From contig CAZLMW010000023.1 in assembly GCA_964560875.1 (NCBI GenBank), positions 13,204 to 77,203 of the forward strand: DNA of 64,000 nucleotides, given 5' to 3'. Shown here piece by piece: positions 18,209 through 27,685 of the stretch. The stretch comes from CAZLMW01 sp964560875. Lineage in GTDB: Bacteria; Myxococcota_A; UBA9042. Both the position numbers and the translations under genes were made by a program. Position 1 is the stretch's first letter; the number at the start of each line of letters is the position of its first letter. The notes under the pieces are model-generated. The model ran no database searches and was not told the origin of the DNA. It saw only the letters and a program-made list of their open reading frames with translations.

Positions 18209-19029
18209 TGCGACGTTTCGGTCCCCGGGCATGTTCCGCTTGCGCGCTCCTTGCAGCGCTGGTCTTCGTTGGCCCGCAGCTGTTCAGTACGACTGCCAGG
18301 GCGCTCGATTTCGCCAAGGGTGGCGGCGGCATCGGCATGGGCAAGCACGCGATCGGCACGATCCTGGGCGCGCAGGGCAGCCGCCGCATCATCGACAAGT
18401 CGGGCCCGCTTGAAAAAGACGGCAACGGCGCGATGGTGCGGTTTGAAGCTTCGATGCTCTACAAGCCCACCACGCTTGCAAACCTGGGCGGGCTCTCATT
18501 CGGCGCCGAAGCCGGCTACCTGACCAACGGCATCGACACGTTGAGCTCCAAGCATCTGCTGCAGAGCATGGGGTTCGTCTTCGACATCTGGATGGGCTTT
18601 CCGATCCTGGCGTTTCAGATGGGCGGCAACGACGGTGGCTTCCGGCTGTTCGTCGAACCCGGTTGGGGCGCCTCGTTCATCCACGGCTATGCATACATCA
18701 AGGGGAAACTCTGTTTCGCCCTGCCCGGCGGCGCGCTTGACGGCGAGGTCAGCTACCAGTGGACGCCGGCAGACGCCTCGTCGACGTGGGGAACGCAGTT
18801 TCGCGGCATGAACACGGCGACTTTGCGCGCGGTAGTGTTTATGCCGGGCAGCGACTCGGGCTATCACGGCTTCATCGACCTCAACCAGGCCAATCTCGAG
18901 ACCTATTCGCCTGGTGAGGACCTCACCAACGACGAGGACAAGGCCTACAAGAAGTCCGATCCGCTCCTCAAACACATCCGCGAGCCGTTCCTGCGCACCT
19001 GGCGCATCGGCGTGGGGAAGACGTTTTGA
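18208..19029 (+). CDS. exported barrel-like envelope protein, second gene of coupled operon
   Basis: 273 residues. Signal peptide with core ACALLAALVFVGPQLF and likely cleavage near TARA. The mature sequence has strand-like stretches (MVRFEASMLYKP, FGAEAGYLTN, FRLFVEPGWGASFIHGYAYI) and ends RIGVGKTF with terminal Phe, typical of beta-barrel outer-membrane proteins. Start and stop both overlap neighbours by one base (TGATG), implying equal production with them. Function unknown; a complex with the neighbouring barrel and lipoprotein is inferred from gene coupling. Confidence 0.7.
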   Translation: MRRFGPRACSACALLAALVFVGPQLFSTTARALDFAKGGGGIGMGKHAIGTILGAQGSRRIIDKSGPLEKDGNGAMVRFEASMLYKPTTLANLGGLSFGAEAGYLTNGIDTLSSKHLLQSMGFVFDIWMGFPILAFQMGGNDGGFRLFVEPGWGASFIHGYAYIKGKLCFALPGGALDGEVSYQWTPADASSTWGTQFRGMNTATLRAVVFMPGSDSGYHGFIDLNQANLETYSPGEDLTNDEDKAYKKSDPLLKHIREPFLRTWRIGVGKTF

Positions 19030-20102
19030 TGAAAAGCGCATCCACGCATCGACGAGGCCCAATTCTCGGGCTTTTTGCGACGCTTGCTGTGCTTTCGGCC
19101 GGCGCGATGGGCGGCTGCGAGACCGACATCCTGATCGAGCTCGATCCCCCGGGCGAATCCGATGACGACGGCGTGACAGCGGCCTCGTGCGACAAGCTGC
19201 ACCAGGGCGATCTGAACCTCAGCAATGCGCCTCCAGCCGGGCTCGTGTCGCTGTGTGGGGTGACCGGCAACCTCACGCTCAGCCATCCGACCAACAAGGA
19301 CGCCGCCAAGCAGGCCAAGAACATCAAGCTCGTGCAGGGCAACCTCATCTACGCGGACACGTACGGCCAGAACGCCGAGACGCTTCAGAAGCTGCAGACC
19401 GTCGAAGGCGACGTGACAATCCAGGGCTGCATCACAGCGGGCTTGTCATCGCTAACGTCCATCGGGGGCAACCTCGTGGTCACGCACAACAAGTGCGATT
19501 TGTCCGGCCTCAACTCGCTCAAACGGGTCAACGGCAACGTGCAGCTCAACGCCAAGAACGCGAAGCTGACCTCGCTCGAGCGAATCGACGGCGATCTGAA
19601 CGTGTCGTACCTGCGCGATAACACGCTGACCGGCCTCGGCAACCTCAAGACAATCGGCAAATCGCTGCGCCTGGGCGGACAACTCAGCTCCATCGCGGCG
19701 CTTTCCGGGCTGCGGTCCGTAGGTCACCACCTCGTGATTAATGGCGGCAAGTTCACGTCTCTCACGGCGCTCAGCGGGGTCACGTCATGGGGCGCATCGG
19801 TCAAGGACTTCACCGTCCAAGTGCAGAATAGCCACGGCCTGACCAAGCTCGACGGCCTCGACGGGCTGACCAAGGTGGGGCGCCTGACGGTCCAGACCAA
19901 CTACAACATGAAGTCGATGGCGATCCCGAACCTCACCGAGGTCGGCCACCTGAAGATCCGCTACAACAAGCTGCTCGCGTCCGTTTCGATGCCGAAGGTC
20001 AAGGTCATCTCATCGATGTACGTCTGCAAGAACGCGATGAGCGCGCAGCAGGAAGCGGAGTTGTACAAGAAGTTCGGCGGCGACCAGCAGCCCTGCAACT
20101 GA
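19029..20102 (+). CDS. lipoprotein with receptor-L/LRR-like repeats
   Basis: 357 residues from ATG 19029. Signal-like N-terminus with hydrophobic core GLFATLAVLSAGAMGGC; Cys30 is the likely lipidated residue, though Met at -3 makes the lipobox weak. The rest is built of repeats of about 22-25 residues with the pattern GNLxxxxxxxLxxLxxLxxVxG, as in receptor-L-domain or BspA-like leucine-rich proteins, giving a right-handed solenoid suited to protein binding. Pairs of Cys near both ends may cap the solenoid. It closes the coupled operon with the two barrel-like proteins, so it may be their surface or periplasmic partner. Confidence 0.72.
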   Translation: MKSASTHRRGPILGLFATLAVLSAGAMGGCETDILIELDPPGESDDDGVTAASCDKLHQGDLNLSNAPPAGLVSLCGVTGNLTLSHPTNKDAAKQAKNIKLVQGNLIYADTYGQNAETLQKLQTVEGDVTIQGCITAGLSSLTSIGGNLVVTHNKCDLSGLNSLKRVNGNVQLNAKNAKLTSLERIDGDLNVSYLRDNTLTGLGNLKTIGKSLRLGGQLSSIAALSGLRSVGHHLVINGGKFTSLTALSGVTSWGASVKDFTVQVQNSHGLTKLDGLDGLTKVGRLTVQTNYNMKSMAIPNLTEVGHLKIRYNKLLASVSMPKVKVISSMYVCKNAMSAQQEAELYKKFGGDQQPCN

Positions 20103-20140
20103 CCGATCGAGCTCACGAGCGCCAAGGCGCGGGTCGTAGT

Positions 20141-22438
20141 TCAGATGCGCGCCAACCTCCGGCGACGTGTCCAGACTGCGCCGAACGCGAAGAGCAGCAG
20201 CCAACCAACGCTGCCGTGGCCGCTGACCGGTCCGCTGGAGCTGCAACCGCCTGAGTTCGCGCCGCTGCCGAGTCCGGTCGCGCCCGAGCCACCCGCGTTA
20301 TTGGACCCGCCCGAGCTGACGCTGCCGGAGCTGGCGCCGCCATCGCGTGGACCAGCGTCGGGTCGGCCGTTGCCGGGATCGCTGGGGCCGCCGTCCGCTT
20401 CGCCGCCACCAGACGAGGAGGCGCCGGATGAAGAGCCGCCGGATGAAGACGCGCCGGATGATGCCGGCCCGCTCGATGAACCGGCTCCGCTGCTCGAGCC
20501 GCCCTGCCCGCAGTTGGTGATGGCGACGTTGAGGCACTTGCCGTCTTGGCAGCGGTCTTGCGTGCAGGGATCGTTGTCGTTGCAATCGACCATCGAACCG
20601 ACGCAGACGCCGCTCTTGCACGAATCGCCGGCTGTGCAGGCCTCGTTGTCGTCGCAGAGCCCGCTGTAGTCGGTGTGTTGGCACGTGCCGTTGGCGCACT
20701 TGTCGGCGGTGCACGGGTCATTGTCGTCGCAGCCGTTGTCGCCGCCGACGCACTTGCCGGACTTGCAGACCTTCGCCGTGCAGCCGATTCCGTCCTTGCA
20801 GTTGAGCGGTTTGCCCTTGCAGACACCGCCAGCGCACTTGTCGCTGAGCGTGCACGAATCGCCATCGTTGCAGAACAGGGCATTGGGCGTCGCGACACAG
20901 CCGCCCAGACCGCAGGAGTCGTTCGTGCACGGGTTGCCGTCATCGCAGGTCATGGGGACGCCGATGCATGTGCCGCCCTTGCAGACATCGGACTTGGTGC
21001 ACGGTGAGCCGTCGCTGCAAGCCTTTCCGTTGGCGACCGCGGCCGAACACAAGCCGGTTGACGGCACGCAGGAGCCCGACGAACAGGGGTTTCCGTCCCC
21101 GCATACGCGCAGCTTGCCCTTCACGCAGCCGCCGTTGATGCATTTGTCGCCGACCGTGCACTTGTTGCCGTCGTCGCACTGCTTGAGAGGGCCCGATTTG
21201 CACTTGCCGGACACGCACTTATCGCCAACCGTGCACTTGTTGTTGTCGCCGCAGGGGGCCGAGTTGGGTTTGGACACGCACTTGCCGGTCGCCTTGTTGC
21301 AGGCGTCGTCGGTGCAGGCGTTGCCGTCGTTGCAGCCGCCCGTCTTGCCGGTCGAGATGCACTTGCCCGTCTTCTGATCGCAGTGATCCTTGGTGCAAGC
21401 GTTGCCGTCGGCGCAGCTCTTCCAGGTCTTCCACTTGCACTTGCCGCTGGTGCACTTGTCCCCGAGCGTGCACGGGTTGCCGTCGTTGCACGCGCCTGTA
21501 ATGGCTTGGTGCACGCACTTGCCGGATTTGCTGCTGCAGTAGTCCTTGGTGCACGGGTTGCCGTCGGCGCAGTTCTTGACCTGTTTGCCGCCGACGCACT
21601 TGCCGTTGCTGCATTTCTCGCCGGCGGTGCAGGGGTTTCCGTCCCAGCAGATTTTGCCGTTGGCGTATTTGTGCGTGCACTTGCCGTTGCTGCACCCGTC
21701 GGTCGTGCACGGGTTCTTGTCATCGCAAGACGCGGGACACTTGGGCGGGACCACGACGCCGCCGCCCTGGCCGCAGTGCTTCTTGACGAGCGCGATGTAT
21801 TGGGTCCACGGCCAGTATTTGCCGGGATCGGTGTGCGACTGCTTGGGGAGCTCGACGTGACCCTTGATCGTGTTGCGGTTGATCGGCAGCCCGTATTTTT
21901 TCGTCATGTAGCACGTGAGCTTGGCCGACGCGTCCAACATCTTGGGCGTGACCCACTTCGGATCGGTGACCCAACCCTCATGCTCGATACCGAGGGTGTA
22001 GCCGTTTTGACTGCCGACGTGCCAAGCAACGTCTTTCTCTTTCACCATCTGGGTGACTTGGCCGTACTTGCTGACGACGTAGTGGGCGGAGACTTTCGAC
22101 TTGCTCTGCTTGAACCAGGAGATGCAGCCGGCGTAGCTGCCCTGGATCGTGTGCACGACGATGACCTTGATCTGGCCCTTGCCGCGCCATGACTTGGAGT
22201 AGTTGGGGCTCTGGATGTAGTTGGCGGCGGGGTATTCGCCCTTGAGCGCGAAGTCGTACAGGCTCAGGTCATCCTGGGCGGCGGATTCGACCTCGGGCGG
22301 GATGAGGTGATGGTCCGAATGGTCAGCGCAGCCGGTGAAGGCGAGCGCCGCGACGAAGATGGCGGTGAAGAGAACAACCCTGCCATCGCGTTGAACGACG
22401 GGATGCAGGGCGCCGGTGTCGCGGTGCGAGCGGTCCAA
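20141..22438 (-). CDS. N-acetylmuramoyl-L-alanine amidase with Cys-repeats and MYXO-CTERM-like tail
   Basis: 765 residues from TTG 22438, chosen because GGAGG sits five bases upstream and no in-frame ATG precedes the signal. Hydrophobic export signal about 21-34 ends FTGC (Cys37). An Amidase_2/PGRP-like domain follows: VIVVHTIQGSYAG, SAHYVVSKYGQVTQMV, WHVGSQNGYTLGIEHEGW and GHVELPKQSHTDPG, with the zinc-site histidines present; it would cleave the stem peptide from muramic acid in peptidoglycan. Then come many CDDGNPCT-type repeats, a Ser/Gly-rich linker and a C-terminal GGCSSSG, hydrophobic stretch and RRRR, matching MYXO-CTERM sorting tails. The start lies 27 bases from that of the divergent S41 protease. 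Confidence 0.85.
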   Translation of the reverse strand: MDRSHRDTGALHPVVQRDGRVVLFTAIFVAALAFTGCADHSDHHLIPPEVESAAQDDLSLYDFALKGEYPAANYIQSPNYSKSWRGKGQIKVIVVHTIQGSYAGCISWFKQSKSKVSAHYVVSKYGQVTQMVKEKDVAWHVGSQNGYTLGIEHEGWVTDPKWVTPKMLDASAKLTCYMTKKYGLPINRNTIKGHVELPKQSHTDPGKYWPWTQYIALVKKHCGQGGGVVVPPKCPASCDDKNPCTTDGCSNGKCTHKYANGKICWDGNPCTAGEKCSNGKCVGGKQVKNCADGNPCTKDYCSSKSGKCVHQAITGACNDGNPCTLGDKCTSGKCKWKTWKSCADGNACTKDHCDQKTGKCISTGKTGGCNDGNACTDDACNKATGKCVSKPNSAPCGDNNKCTVGDKCVSGKCKSGPLKQCDDGNKCTVGDKCINGGCVKGKLRVCGDGNPCSSGSCVPSTGLCSAAVANGKACSDGSPCTKSDVCKGGTCIGVPMTCDDGNPCTNDSCGLGGCVATPNALFCNDGDSCTLSDKCAGGVCKGKPLNCKDGIGCTAKVCKSGKCVGGDNGCDDNDPCTADKCANGTCQHTDYSGLCDDNEACTAGDSCKSGVCVGSMVDCNDNDPCTQDRCQDGKCLNVAITNCGQGGSSSGAGSSSGPASSGASSSGGSSSGASSSGGGEADGGPSDPGNGRPDAGPRDGGASSGSVSSGGSNNAGGSGATGLGSGANSGGCSSSGPVSGHGSVGWLLLFAFGAVWTRRRRLARI

Positions 22439-22465
22439 AGGTGCCTCCGAGCGCGGGAGCGTACC

Positions 22466-24088
22466 ATGGAACGAGACAAGCGGGACGATCAAATCACAGA
22501 AACTGTCTCGATCGGGTACGAATGGACCCCATATGCGCGGATCGCGGCGCTTGTTGTCGCGTTTCTCCCGGTTTGCGGCGGTTTCTCCGTAGCTTCGGCG
22601 CTGCCGCCGGGGGCTGAAGATGCGTGGGCCGGGCTCGCGTTTGATGGCAAGGCCTTCGCGGAGGTCGTCGAGCTCGGTACCGGCCAACACCTCGTCGCGA
22701 AAACACCGGCGAAGGCATGGCGGGCGGCCGCGGATGGAGCGATGAGGACGCTTGAGCAACGGTACGAGCTGGTCCCTCGTGGCGCGATGAAACGGGTGAC
22801 AGGCAGCGACATCAAGGTTTTGCTGCGCGGGACCGTCGTGCCGCTTTTCTGCGCGGGCAAACGCCACAAGCAGGTCGATCTGCTGCGTTTTGTGCAGCGC
22901 CGGCGGATCCCGAAGATGGGCAGCGTCAAAGAGATACGTGCGTTCCGTGCCAAGCGTCGCAAGCTCCGCAAGACGATGGACAAAGCGTGGTCCGCGGTGC
23001 GGTTTGGAGAAGCGGACTTTCGCTGCGTGATGAGCTGGGTGCAGAGCCGGCTGCCGTTGGAAAACGCCTCATTGGTGGACCGAAGCGCCGGTGCTGTGCG
23101 GCTGGCCACCAACGCATCGGTGACTGGAGCGACCGTGACCAGGGCTGCCGTGACCCGACTCCAGCAACGCCGATGGGATGCGTGGCGGATCGCGGCGTCC
23201 CTTTTTCTGCAATCGCTGGACCCGCACTGCAATGTGTATCCCGACCGGCTGTTCGAAGCGCAGGAAGCCGCAGCGGCCACGAGCAAACCGCCGCGCGCGT
23301 ACCTGCTTGATCCCAAAGACACCCGCGTCGGCGTTCTGCACGTGGCCCAGTTTGCGACGGGTACAGCCAAACAGGCTCGCGGCGCGCTTGCTGAGCTCCG
23401 AAAATCGACGCGGGGACGGCTCAAGGCCGTGATCTTGGACATGCGCGGCAACACCGGCGGCTGGGTCGACGAGGCGTTGGCGTTCGCGGATATGTTTTTG
23501 CAGCGAGGCGTTATTACCCAGGTCGTCAGCCGGCACGACCCGGTCAAGATCCATCGCGCCACAAAGAAGCGCGACGACGTGTTGTTGCCGATGGTCGTGC
23601 TGATCGACGGACGCTGCCGCTCATCCTGCGAGCTGGTCGCCGCCGCGCTGCACGAAAACAACCGCGCGCTCGTCGTTGGTGCGCAATCGTGGGGCAAGGC
23701 AACTGTCCAAGGCGTCTTTGAGGCTCAGCGCGGCGCATGGTCGGTCTTCGTGACCATCGCCCGCTATCACGGCCCCCGCGGAGACAGCCTGCAACGGTAC
23801 GGGGTCAGGCCCGACGTCGTCGTCGACCAGCTTGCCCAGGTCGCCAGGAAGGACTGGCGCGAGTCCCGATTTCAGGGCGCGCTTGCACCCGCGCGCACCA
23901 ACCCGCCGCATCGATCCAAGCTGCTCGACGGGCCCGCTTTTCGGCGATGTCAGCTGCGCACGTGCACGGGCCAAGCAGCGCCTCTCTGTATCGCGCGCAG
24001 CCACGTGGAGATGCTGATCCGCGGCGCGGCGAAGAAGTGCATGAAAAAGCGCTCCCGCAAGCTGAAGAAGAAGCGCCGAGCCCGGTGA
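22466..24088 (+). CDS. S41-family (C-terminal processing) serine peptidase, exported
   Basis: 540 residues from ATG 22466, with GGGAG six bases upstream. A membrane/signal segment ARIAALVVAFLPVCGGFSVA lies near residues 25-45. The S41 core is clear: LDMRGNTGGWVDEALAFADMF, then VVLIDGRCRSSCELVAAAL and GAQSWGKATVQG. S386 and K411 are 25 residues apart, the same spacing as the Ser/Lys pair of CtpA-type proteases, but the usual SASASE context is RCRSSCE. No PDZ domain is obvious. The C-terminus is Cys-containing and strongly basic (KKRSRKLKKKRR). The divergent neighbour is a peptidoglycan amidase, so envelope turnover is a reasonable setting. Confidence 0.8.
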   Translation: MERDKRDDQITETVSIGYEWTPYARIAALVVAFLPVCGGFSVASALPPGAEDAWAGLAFDGKAFAEVVELGTGQHLVAKTPAKAWRAAADGAMRTLEQRYELVPRGAMKRVTGSDIKVLLRGTVVPLFCAGKRHKQVDLLRFVQRRRIPKMGSVKEIRAFRAKRRKLRKTMDKAWSAVRFGEADFRCVMSWVQSRLPLENASLVDRSAGAVRLATNASVTGATVTRAAVTRLQQRRWDAWRIAASLFLQSLDPHCNVYPDRLFEAQEAAAATSKPPRAYLLDPKDTRVGVLHVAQFATGTAKQARGALAELRKSTRGRLKAVILDMRGNTGGWVDEALAFADMFLQRGVITQVVSRHDPVKIHRATKKRDDVLLPMVVLIDGRCRSSCELVAAALHENNRALVVGAQSWGKATVQGVFEAQRGAWSVFVTIARYHGPRGDSLQRYGVRPDVVVDQLAQVARKDWRESRFQGALAPARTNPPHRSKLLDGPAFRRCQLRTCTGQAAPLCIARSHVEMLIRGAAKKCMKKRSRKLKKKRRAR

Positions 24089-24267
24089 CGGCGCCGGTCG
24101 CAGGGGAGGAGCGCCCGACAGAGCTTCGCGCGCGTTGCCATCATGTCGACCGCGAAGCTCCGGTTCGCCTTGCCAAATCCACCCCGCGTTGATAGGCACC
24201 CCGCGTTCAAAAACGCTCGAACCACCCGGCGCAGTGAAGCGGTCGGGCCAAACGCAGGGAGTCGAAA

Positions 24268-26307
24268 ATGGGACTGCAAATCGGCGGGCGGACACTCGAG
24301 AAAGTGGCGGTGATCGGCTCGGGCCAAATCGGTCCGGATATCGCGCTGCATTTCGTGAAAGTGCTCGCTCCTGCCGGCGGCTCGGTCGTCGTTGTCGATA
24401 TCTCCGAAGACGCGCTGGCGGCAGGCAAGAAGCGGGTCGAAAAGAAGATCGCGCGCGGTGAAAAGCGCGGCGCCTTCAAGCCCGACCACGCCGCGGCCAT
24501 GCGCGCGGGGCTGACGTTCACAAGCGACTACAACGACATCGCAGGGGCCGCCATCGTGGTCGAAGCCGCGACGGAAGACGCCGGTTTGAAGGGCCGCATC
24601 TTCGGTCAGATCGAGGCGATCGTGGACGAGGACGCGATCCTTCTTTCGAACAGCTCACACATCGAACCCGAGCGCATCTTCGCGCCGCTCAAGCACATCG
24701 GCCGGACCGCGGTCGCCCACTATTTCTTTCCGGCGGAGCGCAACCCGGTGGTCGAAGTCGTGCCGGGCGAAGGCACTGACGATGAGGTCACCGATTGGCT
24801 CATGAACTTCTACGAGCGCATCGGCAAGGTCCCGGTTCGCGTCGGGTCGCGCTACGGCTACGCGGTTGATCCGATCTTCGAGGGCATCTTCCAGGCGGCG
24901 GCGCTCTGCGTCGAGGAGGGGCTCGGAACGGTCAAGGAAGTGGATTATGTCGCGCGTTATGCGCTCGGCATGACCGTGGGCCCGTTCACGGCCATGAACC
25001 TGACGGGCGGAAACCCGATCACGCAGCACGGACTCGGCGAGATGACCGAGCGACTGGGCCCCTGGTTTGGGTCGCCGGCGCTGCTGGACACCCAGTTGGA
25101 GAAAGGAGAGCCGTGGCAGGTCTGCGGACGCGGCGAGAAAGCGGAGGTCGAGGGCGAGCGCAAAGACGCCATCGTCAACGCGCTGCGCGGGGCCTACCTG
25201 GGGCTGTGCTTTGACATCATCGACAGCGGCATCATCAGCATCGATGACTTCGAACTCGCTATCGATGTAGCGCTCGACCTGCACGGCCCGTGCAAGCTCG
25301 CCAACATGGTCGGCGTCGAGACAGCGCTTGGCCTGGTCGACGACTACGCAGCCGGTCACGCCGGTTTCCGCGTGCCCAAATCGCTGGCCACCCAGGCGGC
25401 ATCGCGCAAGCCGTTCGCTCCCAGCAACCTGCTTGAAGACGATCTCTTGCTCGAAAACGGCGGCGTGATCCGGCTCATCCGCATTCGTCGCCCCAAGGTG
25501 CTCAACGCGCTCGACAACGCCACCTACGACCAGCTCAACGCGGCGATCGATGACGTCGCCGCCGCCGCGCATGTTGTTGGCGCTGTCATTTCGGGCTTCG
25601 GTCACAAGGCGTTCGTCTCCGGTGCCGACGTGAACGCGCTCGCCAGCATCGAAGAACCGGCGGACGGATACGCCATCGCCAAGAAGGCGCAGGACCTGTC
25701 GCGCAGGGTCGAGGGGCTCGGCAAACCTGTTGTCGCGGCTATCAACGGCATGGCGTTCGGCGGCGGCCTTGAGCTCGCGCTGGGTTGCACGGCCCGAATC
25801 GGGGTTGCGGACGCGAAAGTCTTGTGCGGGCTGCCGGAAGTGAACCTCGGAATCATCCCGGCTGGCGGTGGCACCACGCGCCTAACGCGGCTTGCTGGTT
25901 GGGAACGGGCGCATGTGTTGCTGCGAACCGGACGTCCGCTGAGCCCGATGGACGCGCTGAGCCACGGGATCGTGAGCCACCTCGTACCGTCCGACAAGTT
26001 GCTTGGCACCGCTATCTCGCTGGTTGCGCACCTGTCGCGCGGACGCATGCACATGCCGTCGACGATGGTCACGGCGGACGATGTGCCCGAATCGCTGCCT
26101 GAGGTCGATATCGGTCACCGCAGCCAGGCCGTCGACAAGCTGCTCTCGGACGCCATCCTCTATGCGGCGGCCCACGACAAGGACGACGCGTTCGAGTTCG
26201 AGCTGCGCACGTTCGAGAAGATCTGCGGGCTCAAGGACATGCGCATCGGCGTCGACAACTTCGTCGCGAACGGCCCGCGCGCGAAGGCCGAGTTCGTGCA
26301 CGCTTGA
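24268..26307 (+). CDS. fused 3-hydroxyacyl-CoA dehydrogenase / enoyl-CoA hydratase
   Basis: 679 residues; RBS AGGGAG precedes ATG. The N-terminal half is the NAD-binding dehydrogenase: VAVIGSGQIG nucleotide-binding loop, SNSSHIEPERI, AHYFFPAERNPVVEVV with the catalytic His, and the C-terminal helical part twice. From about residue 400 comes a crotonase domain: FVSGADVNALAS, GMAFGGGLELALGC and LPEVNLGIIPAGGGTTRL, with both expected Glu residues. The enzyme should hydrate enoyl-CoA and oxidise the 3-hydroxyacyl-CoA in fatty-acid beta-oxidation. The order (dehydrogenase first) is opposite to that of E. coli FadB. No thiolase gene lies beside it. Confidence 0.9.
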   Translation: MGLQIGGRTLEKVAVIGSGQIGPDIALHFVKVLAPAGGSVVVVDISEDALAAGKKRVEKKIARGEKRGAFKPDHAAAMRAGLTFTSDYNDIAGAAIVVEAATEDAGLKGRIFGQIEAIVDEDAILLSNSSHIEPERIFAPLKHIGRTAVAHYFFPAERNPVVEVVPGEGTDDEVTDWLMNFYERIGKVPVRVGSRYGYAVDPIFEGIFQAAALCVEEGLGTVKEVDYVARYALGMTVGPFTAMNLTGGNPITQHGLGEMTERLGPWFGSPALLDTQLEKGEPWQVCGRGEKAEVEGERKDAIVNALRGAYLGLCFDIIDSGIISIDDFELAIDVALDLHGPCKLANMVGVETALGLVDDYAAGHAGFRVPKSLATQAASRKPFAPSNLLEDDLLLENGGVIRLIRIRRPKVLNALDNATYDQLNAAIDDVAAAAHVVGAVISGFGHKAFVSGADVNALASIEEPADGYAIAKKAQDLSRRVEGLGKPVVAAINGMAFGGGLELALGCTARIGVADAKVLCGLPEVNLGIIPAGGGTTRLTRLAGWERAHVLLRTGRPLSPMDALSHGIVSHLVPSDKLLGTAISLVAHLSRGRMHMPSTMVTADDVPESLPEVDIGHRSQAVDKLLSDAILYAAAHDKDDAFEFELRTFEKICGLKDMRIGVDNFVANGPRAKAEFVHA

Positions 26308-26383
26308 TCGGCGCCCGTTTCAATTCAACTGACCGTTTCCCCTGCAACGAGACACCAGGCGGGGCTGCAAGGACGCAATCGTC

Positions 26384-27685
26384 ATGACCCAGACCGCTGC
26401 AAACGCCATTATCGAGGCGATCGACCCCGAAATCGCGGGCATCGTCGCCCGGGAAGAAGCCCGGCAGTTCTATACGGCCAAGCTGATCCCCAGCGAAAAC
26501 TACGCGTCGTCGGCGGTCATCGCGGCCACGGGGACGGTGCTGACCAACAAGTACTCCGAAGGCTACCCGCGCAAGCGCTACTACGAGGGCCAGCAGTACA
26601 TCGACCTGGTCGAAGAGACAGCGATCGCACGGGCCAAGGCGCTCTTTGGTGCCGAACACGCCAACGTACAGCCATACAGCGGCTCGCCAGCCAACCTCGC
26701 CGCGTATACCGCGCTCATCAAGAAGTCGTCGCAGAACAAGCGCATCCTCGGCTTGAGCCTGCCCGAGGGCGGTCACCTGACGCATGGCTGGAAGGTGTCC
26801 GCAACGAGCCGTTTCTTTGTCGCGGAGCACTACGGCGTCAGCGAAACTGATCACCTGCTCGATTACGACGCGATCCGCGCCAAAGCCCTCGAATACAAGC
26901 CGACCGTTCTCGTCTGCGGCGCGACCTGTTATCCGCGCGTCATCGACTTCGACAAATTCGCGGCGATCGCCGAGGAGTGCGGTGCGCGCTTGATGGCAGA
27001 CATCGCGCACATTGCCGGGCTGGTGGCCGCGGGTGTGCATCCATCGCCCGTTCCGGTAGCCGACGTGGTCACGACGACCACACACAAGACGCTACGTGGA
27101 CCTCGTGGTGGCTTGATCCTCTGCAAGAAGAAGTACGGTAAGCGCGTCGATCGGGCCGTCTTCCCCGGCTTGCAGGGCGGACCGCACAACAACGTCATCG
27201 CGGCGCTCGCCGTGGCCCTCAAAGAAGCTGACACCGAGGCATTCCGCGCTCACGCGGCGCAGATCGTCGCCAACAGCCGCGCGCTGGCCGACGAGCTGAT
27301 GCGTCTTGGTGCCAACGTGATCACCGGTGGCAGCGACAACCACCTCGTGCTGTTTGACGCGACAAGCCTCGGGGCGAGCGGCAAAGAAGCTGCGGTCGCC
27401 ATGGATACTGCCGGGCTTGAGGCCAACGCCAACACCGTCCCGTTCGACCCGCGCCCGCCGATGGATCCATCCGGCGTCCGCCTCGGAACGCCAGCCATCA
27501 CGTCGCGCGGCATCGGCGAGGAAGGCACCCGGCAAATCGCGCGCTGGATCGTCGCTTCCATCCAAGCTCGCGACGACGAAACCAAGCTCGCCAGCATCCG
27601 CGGCGACGTCTGGGAGCTCATGGCCGCGCACCCCGCGCCCGGCTTCGAAGCCCCGTACCCGAGCCGCGAGCTCCTCCAGGTCTGA
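26384..27685 (+). CDS. glyA: serine hydroxymethyltransferase
   Basis: 433 residues. Family stretches are throughout: IPSENYAS, TNKYSEGYPRKRYYEGQQY, NVQPYSGSPANLAAY, and the PLP-binding lysine K235 in TTTTHKTLRGPRGG; the C-terminus has GVRLGTPAITSRG. It interconverts serine plus tetrahydrofolate with glycine plus methylene-tetrahydrofolate in the cytoplasm, feeding one-carbon metabolism. The 76-base gap upstream holds no recognisable riboswitch. It is probably a separate unit or co-transcribed with the fused beta-oxidation gene. Confidence 0.97.
   Translation: MTQTAANAIIEAIDPEIAGIVAREEARQFYTAKLIPSENYASSAVIAATGTVLTNKYSEGYPRKRYYEGQQYIDLVEETAIARAKALFGAEHANVQPYSGSPANLAAYTALIKKSSQNKRILGLSLPEGGHLTHGWKVSATSRFFVAEHYGVSETDHLLDYDAIRAKALEYKPTVLVCGATCYPRVIDFDKFAAIAEECGARLMADIAHIAGLVAAGVHPSPVPVADVVTTTTHKTLRGPRGGLILCKKKYGKRVDRAVFPGLQGGPHNNVIAALAVALKEADTEAFRAHAAQIVANSRALADELMRLGANVITGGSDNHLVLFDATSLGASGKEAAVAMDTAGLEANANTVPFDPRPPMDPSGVRLGTPAITSRGIGEEGTRQIARWIVASIQARDDETKLASIRGDVWELMAAHPAPGFEAPYPSRELLQV

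Noticed and set aside
26308..26383. Riboswitch upstream of glyA
   Set aside because: The 76-base gap lacks the conserved core of glycine, THF or SAM riboswitches and has no strong stem.
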